A stretch of DNA of 64,000 nucleotides from an uncultured Bacteroides sp. (GTDB lineage Bacteria; Bacteroidota; Bacteroidia; Bacteroidales; Bacteroidaceae), in assembly GCF_910585845.1 (NCBI RefSeq), contig NZ_CAJUHF010000015.1:1-64000 (forward strand), given 5' to 3'. The notes beneath the pieces were generated by a model. It saw nothing but the letters and a program-made list of their open reading frames with translations. It did no database searches and was not told where the DNA came from. Shown here piece after piece: positions 37,988 through 46,637 of the stretch. The position numbers and the translations under genes are program-made. Numbering within the stretch: the first letter of the stretch is position 1; the number at the start of each line of letters is the position of its first letter.

Positions 37988-38390
37988 TTACAGATTATCA
38001 ATATCTTCTATCTGCAATCCACTGCATCGGGCTATTACTTCCGTAGGAATACCTTCCGATTTCATTCTCAAAGCCATTTCTCGTTTTTCTTCCGCACGTC
38101 CCTCTGCACGCCCTTCTGCACATTCAGTATTGATATTGTCTCTCAGAATAACCACATTGTCCAAATGCCTATAATAAGCCTCCAACTCCGATTTGGAGAG
38201 TTTGTCCAAGTTTAGCTTCTCTCTGGCTTCCGGCAAACCGGGTGCCAACGCATCTTCCGGGATTTCGCCGGTATTAAGAAGTAACTTTCGCCACGATGGA
38301 TATATTCGGTCACTAATTTGGAAGTGCCGAAGAGCATGCGCTGGAAGTAGGCATACTCATTTATGAAAAGAATCAAGGTAAAATTCTAAT
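37988..38390 (-). pseudogene. Decayed Rpn/PD-(D/E)XK nuclease-transposase gene
   Basis: The 3' part (37988 to about 38330) encodes ISDRIYPSWRKLLLNTGEI, then LSKSELEAYYRHLDN and the typical C-terminus EGRAEGRAEEKREMALRMK, as in Rpn-family recombination-promoting nucleases. Upstream, in another frame, NEYAYFQRMLFGTSKLVTEY and IHRGESYFL (38361 to about 38280) resemble the middle of the same family. The two pieces overlap in different frames, and the N-terminal nuclease motif is missing, so the gene has suffered a deletion and frameshift. The 86-aa frame at 37988-38248 has no ATG at its start. Confidence 0.65.
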
Positions 38391-38436
38391 TTTTCCCCCT
38401 ATGTTTGTTCCGTTCAGAACGCTTCATTATTATACG

Positions 38437-38516
38437 CCCACCTATGTGGAACACGTGCTTCACCATTGTGGTTCACCAGCTCCACAATGGTGAAGCACGT
38501 GTTCCACATAGGTGGG
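38437..38516. repeat. Large perfect hairpin, 35-bp arms
   Basis: The arms 38437-38471 and 38482-38516 are perfectly complementary over 35 bp around a 10-nt loop (TTCACCAGCT). They contain CACGTG and CACCATTGTGG. It follows the decayed Rpn gene; no T-run follows on either strand, so a plain terminator is unlikely. Confidence 0.85.
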
Positions 38517-38732
38517 TTACAATATAACATTGATCATCAACATAATGATCTCGCTTTGTTATAACAAAAAGAAAGGAGAGAAAACGAATGTTCCCCTTTC
38601 CTTACGACGGCAAGAACAACCCTATAAAAACAGGATTATTACCCCTTCTTCCTTAAACCGGATTATTGGCAGATTATTACCTTTATTGCCTATATATGAA
38701 TCCGTTAAATATAAATAAATATATATATAAAC

Positions 38733-38768
38733 AACCAGGGTGTAGGTAAATTTACCTACACCCTGGTT
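38733..38768. repeat. 36-bp perfect palindrome
   Basis: An uninterrupted palindrome with half site AACCAGGGTGTAGGTAAA. Partial copies of the half site (ACACCCTG, CCTACACC) continue to about 38785. With no loop it would extrude as a cruciform or bind a large symmetric protein. Confidence 0.85.
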
Positions 38769-38847
38769 ACACCCTGCCTACACCATACATATCACCCTGT
38801 CATACAGAAACATACACGAGATGTAGGCAGAAATACAAAAACTCCAT

Positions 38848-38871
38848 GTATGCGCGCGAAAGCGCGCGTAC
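38848..38871. other. GC-rich hairpin with GAAA tetraloop
   Basis: A 10-bp stem with core GCGCGC on both sides closes a GAAA loop, a GNRA-type tetraloop. It is embedded in AT-rich DNA and is followed at 38911-38954 by two 22-bp direct repeats (ACATACATTATAAAGTAT core). Confidence 0.6.
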
Positions 38872-38910
38872 GAGCAGAGAATATCCACATTAAATTAAAA
38901 TAGAGTACGT

Positions 38911-38956
38911 ACATACATTATAAAGTATACACACATACATTATAAAGTATGCACAC
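38911..38956. repeat. Two 22-bp direct repeats
   Basis: Units 38911-38932 and 38933-38954 differ at one position and share ACATACATTATAAAGTAT. A partial third unit follows. They lie just beyond the 3' end of miaB. Confidence 0.65.
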
Positions 38957-38989
38957 ACATTAAAGACAAAAAAGAGAGAAACAGACAGA

Positions 38990-40357
38990 TCAAACTTCTT
39001 CTCCCTTCAACGTTGCCGAACTGGACTCGGTAATCTTCACCATCACCAGATCGCCCACACGATGTGTTCCACGATCAAATACCACCACGCGGTTCTGTTC
39101 CGTACGTCCCACCAGCTGTTCGCGCGAACGTTTGGAAACTCCTTCCACCAGCACTTCATACGTCTTGCCGACGCAACGGGCATTCGCTTCTGCCGAAAGA
39201 CGGTTCTGCAAAGCGATTATCTCATTCAGACGACGTATCTTCACCTCTTCAGGAATATCGTCCAGCAGATGTTTGGAAGCATACGTACCCGGACGCTCGG
39301 AATACTTGAACATGAAAGCGGAATCGTAACCGCAAGCCTCCATCAAAGAAAGGGAAAGCTGATGGTCTTCCTCCGTTTCAGAATGAAAACCGGAGAAAAT
39401 ATCGGTAGACAAGCCGCAATCGGGAATGATGCGGCGAATAGCATCCACACGCTCCAGATACCACTCACGGGTATATTTGCGGTTCATCAACTTCAGAATA
39501 CGCGAACTTCCGCTCTGCACCGGCAGATGGATATGCTTGCACACATTGGGAACTTGGGCTATCACCTCCAACGTTTCATCGCTCATATCCTTCGGATGGG
39601 ATGTACTGAAACGGATACGCATACCTGGTGCAGCTTCAGCCACGATGCGAAGCAACATGGGGAAAGTGACCACTCCGCCGTCCGGACGCTCAAAACGGTA
39701 AGAGTTGACGTTCTGTCCCAAGAGGGTAACTTCTTTATAACCTTTTGCCACCAAGTCGGACACTTCACCCAAGATGCTTTCTACGTCACGACTACGCTCC
39801 CGACCGCGGGTATAGGGAACAATGCAATACGTACAGAAGTTATTGCAACCGCGCATGATAGATACGAATCCTGAAACGCGGTTACCGCAAATGCGCGAAG
39901 GAATGATGTCCCGATAAGTCTCCGTAGTAGACAGTTCTACATTGATCGCTTTCTCGCCTGCCTCCACAGCGGCAATCAGGTCGGGAAGAGTGAGATAAGC
40001 ATCCGGACCTGCCACCAGATCGACGTGATGATTGGCAATCAGGTCTTCTTTCACCCGCTCCGCCATGCAGCCCAATACGCCCACAATCAGATGGCGTTTC
40101 TTCTTCTTGAGCGAATGGAAGAACTCCAGCCGATTCAGGATCTTCTGTTCGGCATTGTCACGGATGGAACAAGTATTCATAAACACTGCATCCGCCTCTT
40201 CCAGCGTGTCTGCTACGGTATATCCCGCCATCTGCATCACAGAAGCGATTACTTCACTGTCTGCCACGTTCATCTGGCAGCCGTAGGTTTCGATGAACAA
40301 CTTCTTGTTGACATCGGTAGTTGCAGATTTAAAGTCTGCTCCCGTCATATTTTCCAT
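38990..40357 (-). CDS. miaB: tRNA-2-methylthio-N6-dimethylallyladenosine synthase MiaB
   Basis: Radical SAM methylthiotransferase modifying A37 of tRNAs. The N-terminal UPF0004 domain has Cys residues in ETYGCQMNVADSE, MNTCSIRDNA and GVLGCMAER for one cluster; the radical SAM motif is GCNNFCTYCIVPYTRG. A TRAM domain ends the protein (TYEVLVEGVSKRS, VVFDRGTHRVGD). I placed the start at 40357 (MENMTGADF); the frame stays open to 40477, but the 40-residue extension is not family-like. Length is then 455 aa, normal. Confidence 0.95.
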   Translation of the reverse strand: MENMTGADFKSATTDVNKKLFIETYGCQMNVADSEVIASVMQMAGYTVADTLEEADAVFMNTCSIRDNAEQKILNRLEFFHSLKKKKRHLIVGVLGCMAERVKEDLIANHHVDLVAGPDAYLTLPDLIAAVEAGEKAINVELSTTETYRDIIPSRICGNRVSGFVSIMRGCNNFCTYCIVPYTRGRERSRDVESILGEVSDLVAKGYKEVTLLGQNVNSYRFERPDGGVVTFPMLLRIVAEAAPGMRIRFSTSHPKDMSDETLEVIAQVPNVCKHIHLPVQSGSSRILKLMNRKYTREWYLERVDAIRRIIPDCGLSTDIFSGFHSETEEDHQLSLSLMEACGYDSAFMFKYSERPGTYASKHLLDDIPEEVKIRRLNEIIALQNRLSAEANARCVGKTYEVLVEGVSKRSREQLVGRTEQNRVVVFDRGTHRVGDLVMVKITESSSATLKGEEV

Positions 40358-40527
40358 AAATTCTTTGTTTTTTAGTCCACCACAGAAAATACAGATCAGT
40401 ACAAATTGATTATTGAATTTTCTGCCGAATCCTCGGCAACTTCCCGTCTTGCAAAGAGTAATTGTCTCATTTTGCAAAAGAAATCCGTATCGATCCGCAT
40501 AATTCTACGATGAAAGAGTTTCCGCCG

Positions 40528-40535
40528 CAAAGATA
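40528..40535 (-). promoter_or_regulatory. miaB promoter candidate
   Basis: The minus strand reads TATCTTTG, giving a leader of about 165 nt to the chosen miaB start. Confidence 0.5.
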
Positions 40536-40649
40536 CGCCTTCGCCTCCAAACTAAAGACGAAACAAGAGGAAAATAACATCTGATAGTGGACATTTTGAT
40601 GTGTTTCTGATAATTAATGTTAAGGGAGTGAACATTTTTGTGGCTGTTA

Positions 40650-40765
40650 TTTGGTGTAAACGGAAATATTTCACAATTTTGTAAACGAAAGAAACATTAG
40701 ATTTTTTCATAGTTAAGGTTTAGGTTAAAAAGAATAAGGGGAGTTGTGAAACTGCCCTTTTTTTT
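40650..40765 (+). ncRNA. Small-RNA-like transcription unit, copy 2
   Basis: TTTG at 40650, 20 bp, then a near-consensus CAATTTTG at 40674 form a promoter. About 50 bp later an imperfect 8-bp stem (GGGGAGTT / AACTGCCC, GTGA loop) and eight T form a terminator at 40738-40765. Between them the sequence TTTTTTCATAGTTAAGG and AGGTTAA echoes copy 1 at 37610-37646. No ORF is present. Confidence 0.6.
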
Positions 40766-40792
40766 CATCTCTCCAAACAGACTGTCATCCCC

Positions 40793-40868
40793 ATTATTTA
40801 ATTACTTTCAAGGCGATTATTAATTACCTTCAAAATAGGTTCTAATTCAGATTATTTAATTACCTTTG
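40793..40868 (+). promoter_or_regulatory. Triple ATTATT(T)AATTAC repeat ending in a -7 box
   Basis: Three copies of a 17-18-bp unit lie at 40793, 40816 and 40851. Only the third ends in a consensus -7 box (TACCTTTG, 40861-40868); the other two end in TACTTTCA and TACCTTCA. The third is 23 bp upstream of the next gene. Confidence 0.55.
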
Positions 40869-40891
40869 GCGATAAATAAATCAGAAACAAT

Positions 40892-41281
40892 ATGGAAGAC
40901 ATATTACAGTTCCTGTTTATCGCAGGTTTCATCATCATCAGTATTGTCGGACAACTCAAAAAAGAGAGCAAAAAAAGCACCGACAATCAATTTGACACCC
41001 CTTTGCCGGAAGAAGAGATTGACGAAGATGCAATGCCCGTCCCGCAAAGTTGGGGAAGACCTTATGCTGACCATACTACGGAAAAGCTGCCTCCCAAAGT
41101 AGTTCACAAGCTTACGGCTTCCCCACGTACAGCCCCTCCGAAAAAAGTATCCCCTTCTCCTCCACCTGCCCCGCAGGCGTCTGACAGTAATCCCGATTAT
41201 TCCATCCATTCGGTGGAGGAAGCGCGGAAAGCCATCATCTGGTCGGAAATACTGCGAAACAAATGGACGGCGGAGACATAG
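40892..41281 (+). CDS. Small membrane-anchored protein of unknown function
   Basis: No recognised family. One hydrophobic helix at residues 5-20 (ILQFLFIAGFIIISIVG) is followed by a charged linker (PLPEEEIDED), a Pro-rich stretch (PPKKVSPSPPPAPQ) and a C-terminal amphipathic segment (SVEEARKAIIWSEILRNKW). This layout suggests a bitopic protein with a disordered region and a short interaction helix. It is separated by 91 bp from the CoA-transferase gene and may be co-transcribed with it. Confidence 0.7.
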   Translation: MEDILQFLFIAGFIIISIVGQLKKESKKSTDNQFDTPLPEEEIDEDAMPVPQSWGRPYADHTTEKLPPKVVHKLTASPRTAPPKKVSPSPPPAPQASDSNPDYSIHSVEEARKAIIWSEILRNKWTAET

Positions 41282-41372
41282 CAATATCAACACAGGATGA
41301 AACTCCCATTTGCCATGCAAAGAACTTTCGCCTGCAAATCATGAGTTTTCATACCGAAAAAAATAATTAATT

Positions 41373-42869
41373 ATGGCACTCAATTACATCTCGGCAGCAG
41401 AAGCTGCAAGCCTGATCAAACATGGCTACAACATCGGCTTGAGCGGATTTACTCCCGCAGGAACAGCCAAAGCCGTTACGGCTGAATTAGCAAAAATAGC
41501 GGAAGCAGAACACGCCAAAGGAAATCCTTTCCAGATAGGCATCTTCACCGGTGCATCGACGGGGGATTCCTGCGACGGTATACTCTCGCGTGTCAAAGCC
41601 ATCCGCTACCGTGCTCCTTACACCACTAATGTCGATTTTCGTAAGGCGGTGAACAATGGAGAGATTGCCTATAATGATATCCACTTGTCGCAAATGGCGC
41701 AAGAGGTTCGCTACGGCTTCATGGGTAAAGTGAACATCGCCATCATCGAAGCCTGCGAAGTGACCGAAGACGGAAAAATCTATCTGACTGCGGCCGGAGG
41801 TATCTCACCCACCGTTTGCCGCCTTGCCGACCAGATCATCGTGGAACTGAATGCCGCCCACAGCAAAAACGCAATGGGATTGCATGACGTATATGAACTG
41901 CTCGACCCACCTTACCGTCGCGAGATACCTATCTACAAGTCAAGTGACCGGATCGGACAACCGTATATTCAGGTAGACCCGAAGAAGATTGTTGGCGTGG
42001 TGGAAACCAACTGGCCGGACGAAGCCCGCGGCTTTGCGGATGCCGACCCGTTGACAGACAAAATCGGGCAGAACGTAGCCGACTTCTTAGCTGCCGATAT
42101 GAAACGGGGCATCATCCCGCCGACGTTCCTGCCGCTGCAATCGGGCGTAGGAAACATTGCCAATGCCGTACTCGGCGCACTGGGACGTGACAAGACGATT
42201 CCGGCATTCGAGATGTACACAGAAGTCATACAGAACTCAGTCATCGGATTGATTCGCGACGGTCGTGTGAAGTTTGGCAGTGCTTGTTCACTGACCGTCA
42301 CGAACGACTGCCTGCAAGGTATTTATGATGATATGGACTTCTTCCGCGACAAATTGGTGCTCCGCCCGTCAGAGATTTCCAACAATCCGGAAGTGATTCG
42401 CCGCCTGGGTGTCATCTCCATCAACACTGCCATCGAAGCGGACCTCTACGGAAACGTAAACTCCACGCATATCGGTGGTACGAAGATGATGAATGGTATC
42501 GGCGGTTCGGGCGACTTCACGCGCAATGCTTACATTTCCATCTTCACTTGTCCGTCCGTTGCCAAAGAAGGAAAGATCAGTGCTATCGTACCGATGGTAT
42601 CGCATGCCGACCACAGCGAGCATGATGTCAACATCATCGTCACTGAACAAGGTGTTGCCGACCTGCGCGGCAAGAGCCCGAAGCAGCGCGCACAAGCCAT
42701 TATCGAAAACTGCGTACACCCCGACTACAAGAATATCTTATGGGATTATCTGAAACTGACCGACGGAAAATCTCAAACGCCGCATGCCCTCCGCGCCGCA
42801 TTAGGAATGCATGCCGAACTGGCTAAAAGCGGAGATATGAGAAATGTAGACTGGGCGCAATATAAATGA
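41373..42869 (+). CDS. Acetyl-CoA hydrolase/succinate CoA-transferase family protein
   Basis: Cytosolic CoA-transferase, probably succinyl-CoA:acetate or a similar exchange, feeding the acetate/succinate/propionate fermentation of Bacteroides. Features include SGFTPAGTAKAV near the start, the glycine-rich SGVGNIANAVLGALG, and FEMYTEVIQNSVIGLI with the candidate catalytic Glu. The C-terminal half has TKMMNGIGGSGDFTRNAY and VTEQGVADLRGKSP. 498 residues is the normal size. Precise donor and acceptor cannot be assigned from sequence. Confidence 0.9.
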   Translation: MALNYISAAEAASLIKHGYNIGLSGFTPAGTAKAVTAELAKIAEAEHAKGNPFQIGIFTGASTGDSCDGILSRVKAIRYRAPYTTNVDFRKAVNNGEIAYNDIHLSQMAQEVRYGFMGKVNIAIIEACEVTEDGKIYLTAAGGISPTVCRLADQIIVELNAAHSKNAMGLHDVYELLDPPYRREIPIYKSSDRIGQPYIQVDPKKIVGVVETNWPDEARGFADADPLTDKIGQNVADFLAADMKRGIIPPTFLPLQSGVGNIANAVLGALGRDKTIPAFEMYTEVIQNSVIGLIRDGRVKFGSACSLTVTNDCLQGIYDDMDFFRDKLVLRPSEISNNPEVIRRLGVISINTAIEADLYGNVNSTHIGGTKMMNGIGGSGDFTRNAYISIFTCPSVAKEGKISAIVPMVSHADHSEHDVNIIVTEQGVADLRGKSPKQRAQAIIENCVHPDYKNILWDYLKLTDGKSQTPHALRAALGMHAELAKSGDMRNVDWAQYK

Positions 42870-42972
42870 GTGACAAGTGACAAGCTACGAGTGACAAGTG
42901 GGTAAGCTACTTGTAACTTATAGCTTGTAACTCGTAGCTTGTAACTTGTAGCTTGTAACTTGTAACTCATTA
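42868..42972. repeat. AGCTTGTAACTTGT repeat between convergent genes
   Basis: Tandem 13-14-bp units (AGCTTGTAACTTGT and variants) fill the gap between the CoA-transferase and PBP4 genes. The left part (GTGACAAGCTACGAGTGAC) is inversely related to the right part, so the RNA could fold and end transcription from both sides. Confidence 0.65.
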
Positions 42973-44394
42973 CTTTATCACTTCATCGCATATAGCATCC
43001 TGAAAAGCACGCGCCTTAGCTCCCGAAAGCACATTCTGGTTCATAATGGCAAAAGCAATCAGATGCCCGTTTGCAGCATGCAGATAACCTGCCAGACAAT
43101 TGATTGCCGTAAAAGAACCGGTTTTGGCATGCACATTCTTATAAGAGGGTGTCCCACGTCGCATACGATACCTCAACGTTCCATCCACGCCACCGATGGG
43201 TAGTGCTTTATATAACTTCTGAAAAATATCCGTACGCGAATAGGCAAACTTAAGAAAAGCGACCAGCAGGTCGGGAGAGATATAGTTGTAATTGGAAAGC
43301 CCGCAACCGTCTGCCAACTTATAATTATCCGCATCTTCCCCCAATACCTTTATCTGTCGGCGGATGGCGGCAAGTCCATCTTCATCGGAGATCCACTTCC
43401 TGCCGGTGAACTGTGCTCCCAAGCGGCAAAGCAATGCCTCGGCATTCAGGTTATCGCTCTCTTTCATGATCTGATTGACTACCTCCTGAACAGGGGTTTC
43501 AAACAGTGCCATTTGCACTGAAAGACTATCCTTTTGCAACTCACGGAAAGCATAACCTGCAGGACACTGAACACCTTTCGCCTGCAGGCGTTCAAGAAAC
43601 GTATGCATGAAGAAGTCCTGTGAAGAATAGAGGTTCACTGTGCCCGTCTGCCTGTTTTTCACATTTCCTTTGACGACCAACGTATTACCATTCTGCAACC
43701 AGTTGCGGGAAACACTGAAACGTCCGGCAGAAGGGGTATGGGATTCGGTTTCATTCACTACAGTGTAATAAGAAGAGACCGGAACACACTCTACGCTTGC
43801 CGTATCTCCCTTCATTCCTGGAGACGCGGTTACGGTCACTACACCCTTGTTCAGCATCAGCGGCGAGAGATAGGGTTGATAAGAAGCCGGCGTATCGTCC
43901 CACGCCCAGCCACTGCCCCAATAGATGGAGTCTTTCATGGAGACATCGCCATACACATTGCCCGCAACGACCGAAAAAGGGAAACGCCCCACTGTGTTCA
44001 CAAGCGAATCCAAAGCCTCCTCATCAAACTCCGGATCGTAGCCGCCGACAACATACAAATCCCCCTTCAACGTGTCCTGTTCGATCGCTCCCCGATACCA
44101 CACCTCTGTCCGGAAAGGTTCGTCTGCCTCGGGACGGGAAAGGGCAGTGATGGTAGTCAACAGTTTCATCGTGGAAGCGGGGCGGGAAAGCTTGTCCGAC
44201 TGATAAGCATACAACGGCTTCCCGTCGGTCAAGTCGTATATAGAGATACCGACATGGGAACCGGCAGGAAGTTTATACTTGATCAGGGTATCCAGACGGG
44301 AAGAGAGACGCGCACTCCCATTCTGTCCCCACAATGCGGCAGAAATAAAGAGGAGAGAAAAAACAAGCAATAAAAAAAGTTTCTTTGTGTTCAT
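42970..44394 (-). CDS. dacB: D-alanyl-D-alanine carboxypeptidase/endopeptidase PBP4 (S13)
   Basis: Periplasmic peptidoglycan hydrolase that trims or cleaves peptide cross-bridges. All three penicillin-binding motifs are present: Ser74-x-x-Lys77 in RPASTMKLLT, SxN in GLSNYNY and KTG in HAKTGSF. Signal peptide ends at LWGQ. I place the start at 44394 (MNTKKLFLLLVF), directly before the hydrophobic core. The frame is open to 44457 through two additional in-frame copies of MNTK, a local duplication, so the true start may be further upstream. It lies downstream of lpdA in the same direction. Confidence 0.88.
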   Translation of the reverse strand: MNTKKLFLLLVFSLLFISAALWGQNGSARLSSRLDTLIKYKLPAGSHVGISIYDLTDGKPLYAYQSDKLSRPASTMKLLTTITALSRPEADEPFRTEVWYRGAIEQDTLKGDLYVVGGYDPEFDEEALDSLVNTVGRFPFSVVAGNVYGDVSMKDSIYWGSGWAWDDTPASYQPYLSPLMLNKGVVTVTASPGMKGDTASVECVPVSSYYTVVNETESHTPSAGRFSVSRNWLQNGNTLVVKGNVKNRQTGTVNLYSSQDFFMHTFLERLQAKGVQCPAGYAFRELQKDSLSVQMALFETPVQEVVNQIMKESDNLNAEALLCRLGAQFTGRKWISDEDGLAAIRRQIKVLGEDADNYKLADGCGLSNYNYISPDLLVAFLKFAYSRTDIFQKLYKALPIGGVDGTLRYRMRRGTPSYKNVHAKTGSFTAINCLAGYLHAANGHLIAFAIMNQNVLSGAKARAFQDAICDEVIK

Positions 44395-44442
44395 TCTATT
44401 CTTTGTGTTCATTCTAAAAAAATCCTTCGTGTTCATTCCTCT
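44394..44442 (-). repeat. Three in-frame repeats of the PBP4 start region
   Basis: GAATGAACACnAAG occurs three times, 24 and 18 nt apart, each supplying an in-frame ATG (MNTKDFFR, MNTKNR, MNTKK). Confidence 0.6.
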
Positions 44443-44503
44443 ACTGATACTTATCATATTTCTGCCGGATGTGTTTTGACAATAAGAGATAAATCATTTG
44501 TAA

Positions 44504-45862
44504 TTACAACGCCTCTTTGAAGATTTCCGAAACCGTGGGGTGTGGGAAGATGATCTTCTTCCATTCCGCAACGGTCAGTTTCAACTCGATCGCCATCCCT
44601 GCCAGCGTGATGATTTCGGAAGCCGGATTGCCCAGTACATGTGCACCCAATATGGTGTCATCCTCTGCTATCAGAAGTTTGCAGACGCCGTTCACTCCTT
44701 CATTTTCAGCCACAAAACGACCGCTGTAAGCCATCGGAAGTTTCACTGCGCGATAAACAACGCCTTTCGCCTGCAAAGCCTCTTCAGTCTGCCCTATCCC
44801 CGCTATCTCAGGATTGGTGTACACCACACCGGGAATCGCCCGATAGCTCATGACATCTTCTTTACCCAAAATGGTATGTACGACAACTTCCGCCTCACGC
44901 ACCGCCGTGTGGGCAAGTAAGGAGAACCCTGTCAGGTCGCCACACACATATACACCCGGAACGGAACTCCGCATCTGCCCATCGACGCAGATACTTCCCC
45001 GTTCCGTTTTCTGCAAGTTCAAATTTTCGAGACCGAAACCTTTCCTAACCGGACGGCGACCTACACTCAACAGAAGCCGGTCAGCAAGTACGGTACCGAC
45101 TTCTCTGGCATTCTCATAATGGACTTGCACCTGTTTTTTCTCCTCTTCGCAAGAGACTTCGGCAACGGATACCACCTTAGTACCCAGCATGAACTTGACA
45201 CCCCGTTTGGCATATTCGGCACGCAGCAGGGCGGACAGTTCTTTATCCATGCCTCCAAGAATCTCATCAAGCATCTCAATGACAGTGACCTGCACGCCCA
45301 GGCTATTGAAAAACGAGGCGAACTCCATACCGATCACCCCGCCACCGATAATGGCAAGCGATGCGGGCAGTTCCTTACTGTCCAGCGCGTCACGGTGGGT
45401 CCAGAAAGGCACGGTGTCCGTACCGGGAATGGGAGGAATAAAGGTTTCCGAACCGGTGCAGAGAATGAGGTTCTCGCATTCGTAGGTTTCATCGCCGCAC
45501 TGCACGGTGTTCTTGTCGACGATGACGGCTTCTCCCTGCACGATGTTCACTCCGTGGGCGGTCAGTTTACCCTTGACACCCAACACTAACTTGCGCACCA
45601 CTTTCTGTTTGCGAGCTATGATTTTGGACAGGTCGAACGAGACTTCATCCACTTTGACTGCATACTTTGAGGCATGGCGCGCGGCATCGTACGTCTTCGC
45701 CGAATACAACAGCGTCTTGGTGGGAATGCAGCCTTCGTTCAGACAGACACCGCCCAGACTTTGCTTTTCGAACAACACTACGCTCAATCCGGCTTTTCCG
45801 GCAGCTTCGGCGGCAGTATATCCCGCAGGACCTCCGCCGATAATGGCAACTTGGTATTTCAT
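44504..45862 (-). CDS. lpdA: Dihydrolipoyl dehydrogenase
   Basis: FAD/NAD enzyme reoxidising lipoamide in 2-oxoacid dehydrogenase or glycine cleavage complexes. The N-terminal FAD site is AIIGGGPAGYTAAEAA, the redox disulfide is Cys40/Cys45 in GGVCLNEGCIPTK, the NAD site is AIIGGGVIGMEFASF and the C-terminal active-site His is in FPHPTVSEIF. Length of 452 residues is typical. No genes of a 2-oxoacid dehydrogenase complex are nearby, so its partner is elsewhere. Confidence 0.93.
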   Translation of the reverse strand: MKYQVAIIGGGPAGYTAAEAAGKAGLSVVLFEKQSLGGVCLNEGCIPTKTLLYSAKTYDAARHASKYAVKVDEVSFDLSKIIARKQKVVRKLVLGVKGKLTAHGVNIVQGEAVIVDKNTVQCGDETYECENLILCTGSETFIPPIPGTDTVPFWTHRDALDSKELPASLAIIGGGVIGMEFASFFNSLGVQVTVIEMLDEILGGMDKELSALLRAEYAKRGVKFMLGTKVVSVAEVSCEEEKKQVQVHYENAREVGTVLADRLLLSVGRRPVRKGFGLENLNLQKTERGSICVDGQMRSSVPGVYVCGDLTGFSLLAHTAVREAEVVVHTILGKEDVMSYRAIPGVVYTNPEIAGIGQTEEALQAKGVVYRAVKLPMAYSGRFVAENEGVNGVCKLLIAEDDTILGAHVLGNPASEIITLAGMAIELKLTVAEWKKIIFPHPTVSEIFKEAL

Positions 45863-46044
45863 AGTTTCTCTGATTTATAAACTGCCTGCAAGTTAATAAA
45901 AACCTCCCTTATCTGCACAAAAGAAAAGAGGTTTCTTCACTTTTTTCGTTCTATACTTACCTGTGCACATTTTGCCCTCATAATCATGTCTACACTTTTG
46001 GGGACACAAACGTGAACTTTACACCTCTAAAACCATTAGCACAT

Positions 46045-46464
46045 TTAACTGAAATCCATTGTCTTTTCTTCGCACATGCGTTCTTGGAGCATCTTAACGA
46101 ACATCTCCTCCTTCACAGGCAATAGCACGGCACACTTTTCCTTCGCTCCGTACTTTACCAACACATAACGCATTATGGCAAAGCCCCCGATCTTCATCGA
46201 TGAAGTCTGCTCTACAGAAAGAATATCCTTCAGAAGAATATCTTTCGGACGGGTGAAGCGCCCGAAATAGAGCACAAGACGACCGTCCGCCGTCAGTGTA
46301 TAGGTAGTATGGATAAGACGCTCGATAGAAATCACGAGCAGCAACATGAAAACAACAGTCAATACAGCATGCCGCATCCACATCTCATGAAGAGTGACAG
46401 CTGTAGCCATCAGCAAAAACAAAAATTGCCCTATCGCCACGCGGGCATGAAAAATACGGTTCAT
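46045..46464 (-). CDS. Membrane protein with PH-like domain
   Basis: Two hydrophobic helices occupy residues of about 10-45 (FLFLLMATAVTLHEMW and AVLTVVFMLLLVISI). The rest (TTYTLTADGRLVLYFGRF, DILSVEQTSS) resembles bacterial PH (YyaB/YdbT-like) domains. Function is unknown; these proteins are commonly small inner-membrane proteins. It is divergent from nadB across 173 bp. Confidence 0.7.
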   Translation of the reverse strand: MNRIFHARVAIGQFLFLLMATAVTLHEMWMRHAVLTVVFMLLLVISIERLIHTTYTLTADGRLVLYFGRFTRPKDILLKDILSVEQTSSMKIGGFAIMRYVLVKYGAKEKCAVLLPVKEEMFVKMLQERMCEEKTMDFS

Positions 46465-46608
46465 TGAGTTTTATTTTTGCCGCTAAGATACAGTTTTCTC
46501 ATGGTATCTCCAACCGATATGCAACGGGAATGAAGCCCCTCCAAACAATATTTATCGCAAAATCGTGAATTAATATACAAGAGAAGTACAAGCAAACCAG
46601 TTATTTTG

Positions 46609-46616
46609 TAGTTTTG
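46609..46616 (+). promoter_or_regulatory. nadB promoter -7 box
   Basis: TAGTTTTG fits TAnnTTTG and lies 21 bp ahead of the nadB ATG, giving a leader of only about 15 nt. Confidence 0.55.
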
Positions 46617-46637
46617 CAACAAGAAAACATTTGAAAT

